The notes below the pieces were generated by a model. The model was not told where the DNA came from, did not search any database, and was given only the letters and a program-made list of their open reading frames with translations. 15,367 nt of DNA from Clostridium sp. (GTDB lineage Bacteria; Bacillota; Clostridia; Lachnospirales; Lachnospiraceae): positions 1 to 15,367 of the forward strand of contig JAEDOC010000040.1 in assembly GCA_016302185.1 (NCBI GenBank), given 5' to 3'. Position 1 is the stretch's first letter. Every line of letters begins with the position of its first letter. Made by a program: the position numbers and the translations under genes. Of this stretch, positions 14,118-15,367 are shown in pieces.

Positions 14118-14861
14118 ATGAAAGAATTGGAAGGACGTACTGGTATAGTTACTGGCGGAAGCAGCGGAATTGGCTATGCTATCGCCAATGTTCTGGCAGA
14201 AAACGGTGCCAGAGTTTTTGTTATCAGCCGTACCGGAAAAGAAAAAGAAGGACTTGCACCATCTGTTCCAGGAGTTACCCACGTAAAAGGAGATGTTACT
14301 GATTATAATTGCATGGAAGATCTGGTCAACTCGATTGCTGAAAGATCCGGATTGGATTTTTTAATCAACAATGCCGGCATTACGAAAAAATGCCGGGCAG
14401 AAAAATTTCCAATGGAGGATTTTGGCCATATTATGGAGGTTAACGTCACAAGCCTTTTTGCATTAAGCCAAATCTGTTATCCCTATTTAAAAAACAGCCC
14501 CTATAAAGGCCGGATCATAAATATCAGCAGCATGGCAGCCCACCTTGGTTTTAGCGAGGTCGTTCCATACTGTACCAGCAAATCTGCAGTCTGTGGTCTG
14601 ACACGGGGACTTGCAGTGGAATGGGCAAATGATAACATCTGCGTTAATAGTATTGCTCCAGGATGGTTTCCAAGTGAAATGAATAAACAAGTTATGACAC
14701 CAGAACGAAAAGCTGCTATTCTCGCCAGAATGCCGGTACACGCTTTTGGAAACACAAAAGATCTAGGTGAAATGGCAAAATTCCTACTCAGTGACGGGGC
14801 CAAATATATTACCGGTCAGGACTTTGCTGTTGACGAAGGAGCCTTGGCATACGGATACTAA
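14118..14861 (+). CDS. SDR family NAD(P)-dependent oxidoreductase (gluconate 5-dehydrogenase-like)
   Basis: A 247-residue classical short-chain dehydrogenase, intact. Cofactor motif TGGSSGIG (12-19), NNAG (84-87), Asn 109, catalytic Ser 138, Tyr 151 and Lys 155 (YxxxK), PGW near 171 and the C-terminal YITGQDFAVDEGALAYGY. Such enzymes oxidise or reduce sugar alcohols, sugar acids or 3-oxoacyl substrates. Next to an enolase-superfamily dehydratase and TRAP remnant, a sugar-acid dehydrogenase is the most likely origin, but this is inference. Start at 14118 chosen because AAAGGAG lies 10 bases upstream and the fold begins there; the open frame extends 43 codons back through the enolase remnant in another frame. 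It has no clear promoter of its own, so expression may depend on chance transcription through the remnant. Confidence 0.93.
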   Translation: MKELEGRTGIVTGGSSGIGYAIANVLAENGARVFVISRTGKEKEGLAPSVPGVTHVKGDVTDYNCMEDLVNSIAERSGLDFLINNAGITKKCRAEKFPMEDFGHIMEVNVTSLFALSQICYPYLKNSPYKGRIINISSMAAHLGFSEVVPYCTSKSAVCGLTRGLAVEWANDNICVNSIAPGWFPSEMNKQVMTPERKAAILARMPVHAFGNTKDLGEMAKFLLSDGAKYITGQDFAVDEGALAYGY

Positions 14862-14898
14862 AATGCACTTGAACTGGATTATAACTCCTTTACCTCAA

Positions 14899-14952
14899 AC
14901 AGTCATTCACCTGATTGTAACGCTACATCGTTTCGGTGGATGACTGTTTTTT
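14899..14952 (+). terminator. rho-independent terminator of the SDR gene
   Basis: ACAGTCATTCACC (14899-14911) pairs with GGTGGATGACTGT (14935-14947) with one wobble. The loop itself can pair AACG with CGTT. A T6 run (14947-14952) follows. It lies 38 bases past the SDR stop. Confidence 0.88.
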
Positions 14953-14965
14953 CATAAAATTTTAC

Positions 14966-14996
14966 CAAAAAAAGGAACCACATTTCTGTGATTCCT
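14966..14996 (-). terminator. rho-independent terminator of the tRNA cluster
   Basis: On the minus strand AGGAATCACA (14996-14987) pairs with TGTGGTTCCT (14982-14973) with one wobble, around a GAAA tetraloop, followed by T7. It begins 3 bases after the tRNA-Cys 3' end and ends the Asn-Glu-Cys transcript. Confidence 0.92.
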
Positions 14997-14999
14997 CAG

Positions 15000-15070
15000 A
15001 GGCGACAACCAGATTCGAACTGGTGATCAGGGTGTTGCAGACCCACGCCTTACCGCTTGGCTATGTCGCC
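15000..15070 (-). tRNA. tRNA-Cys (GCA)
   Basis: A 71-base cloverleaf on the minus strand. Acceptor stem GGCGACA pairs perfectly with TGTCGCC; the discriminator base is U, as expected for Cys. The anticodon loop reads CTGCAAC with anticodon GCA. The T loop is TTCGAAT. CCA is not encoded. Confidence 0.96.
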
Positions 15071-15074
15071 ATAG

Positions 15075-15146
15075 TGACCCCAACGAGATTCGAACTCGTG
15101 TTACCGCCGTGAAAGGGCGATGTCTTAACCGCTTGACCATGGGGCC
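15075..15146 (-). tRNA. tRNA-Glu (TTC)
   Basis: A 72-base cloverleaf. Acceptor GGCCCCA pairs with TGGGGTC (one G-U). The anticodon stem-loop CGCCCTTTCACGGCG has anticodon TTC. The T loop is TTCGAAT and the discriminator is A. It is 4 bases upstream of tRNA-Cys. CCA is not encoded. Confidence 0.96.
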
Positions 15147-15187
15147 TTATTATATTATATGTTGCACGGGTTCAAATATACGAAAAA

Positions 15188-15260
15188 CTCCCCGAGTAGG
15201 ACTCGAACCTACGACAGCGCGGTTAACAGCCGCGTGCTCTACCGACTGAGCTATCGAGGA
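15188..15260 (-). tRNA. tRNA-Asn (GTT)
   Basis: A 73-base cloverleaf. Acceptor TCCTCGA pairs with TCGGGGA (one U-G). The anticodon stem-loop CGCGGCTGTTAACCGCG has anticodon GTT. The T loop is TTCGAGT and the discriminator is G. It is first in the cluster on the minus strand, 41 bases before tRNA-Glu. CCA is not encoded. The 107 bases beyond it to the window end hold no gene. Confidence 0.96.
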
Positions 15261-15367
15261 ATACTGAAGGCATATACCCTCAAAACCACATATTGAAATT
15301 CTTCATCCGTTCTTTCGTTTCCTGGAATCTCTTCCCTCTGTTTCCTATCCTTTTCAACCTAACCTTC

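Noticed and set aside
15147..15165. TATAAT repeats between tRNA-Asn and tRNA-Glu as a separate tRNA-Glu promoter
   Set aside because: Transcription from them would start inside tRNA-Glu, and the -35 spacing is poor. The AT-rich spacer is better explained as processed spacer RNA.
1..15367. CRISPR array, prophage, insertion sequence transposase or integrase
   Set aside because: I saw no regularly spaced direct repeats and no recombinase, transposase or phage gene on either strand.

Overview
The window looks like a chromosomal segment of an anaerobic Gram-positive bacterium of class Clostridia, most likely a Lachnospiraceae gut-type organism. The reasons are the [FeFe]-hydrogenase maturation genes, the rpsF-ssb-rpsR order, a DUF951 gene, strong AGGAGG ribosome binding sites, consensus sigma-A promoters and a DUF2156/Eis-type acetyltransferase. 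The family assignment is inference; no 16S rRNA is present. Nearly everything is on the minus strand. Only the far-right enolase remnant and the SDR gene are on the plus strand.

Layout from left to right. (1) 75-2624: a minus-strand operon of a TM1266-type hydrogenase regulator, hydE and hydF, with a promoter and a terminator-like hairpin in its leader. (2) 2829-5207: a polar amino acid ABC importer operon, read as lipoprotein, permease, ATPase. It has a consensus promoter, an intercistronic hairpin and a strong terminator. (3) 5375-6697: an acetyl-CoA hydrolase/transferase family gene with its own TTGACA/TATATT promoter. The expected catalytic Glu appears to be Gly. (4) 6848-8155: an orphan LytS/YehU-type sensor kinase with a perfect palindrome upstream. 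(5) 8384-9520: rpsF-ssb-rpsR with promoter, leader and terminator. (6) 9669-12704: a Sir2 deacylase and a DUF951 gene downstream of a DUF2156-Eis-type acetyltransferase. (7) about 12866-14077: a TRAP large permease (minus) and an enolase-superfamily dehydratase (plus), both reduced to internally deleted remnants and abutting each other. (8) 14118-14861: an intact SDR oxidoreductase ending in its own terminator. (9) 15000-15260: tRNA-Asn, tRNA-Glu and tRNA-Cys on the minus strand with their own terminator.

Most of the window is ordinary core and metabolic gene content. HydE and HydF build the hydrogenase H-cluster; HydG and the hydrogenase itself lie outside. The ABC operon is self-contained. 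The SDR is probably the last intact member of a lost sugar-acid pathway, in which the TRAP importer brought the acid in and the enolase-superfamily enzyme dehydrated it. I did not find a convincing undescribed system. The points most worth checking are the multiple nested deletions in the TRAP/enolase remnant, the altered active-site position in the CoA-transferase, and the leader hairpin before the hydrogenase maturation operon.
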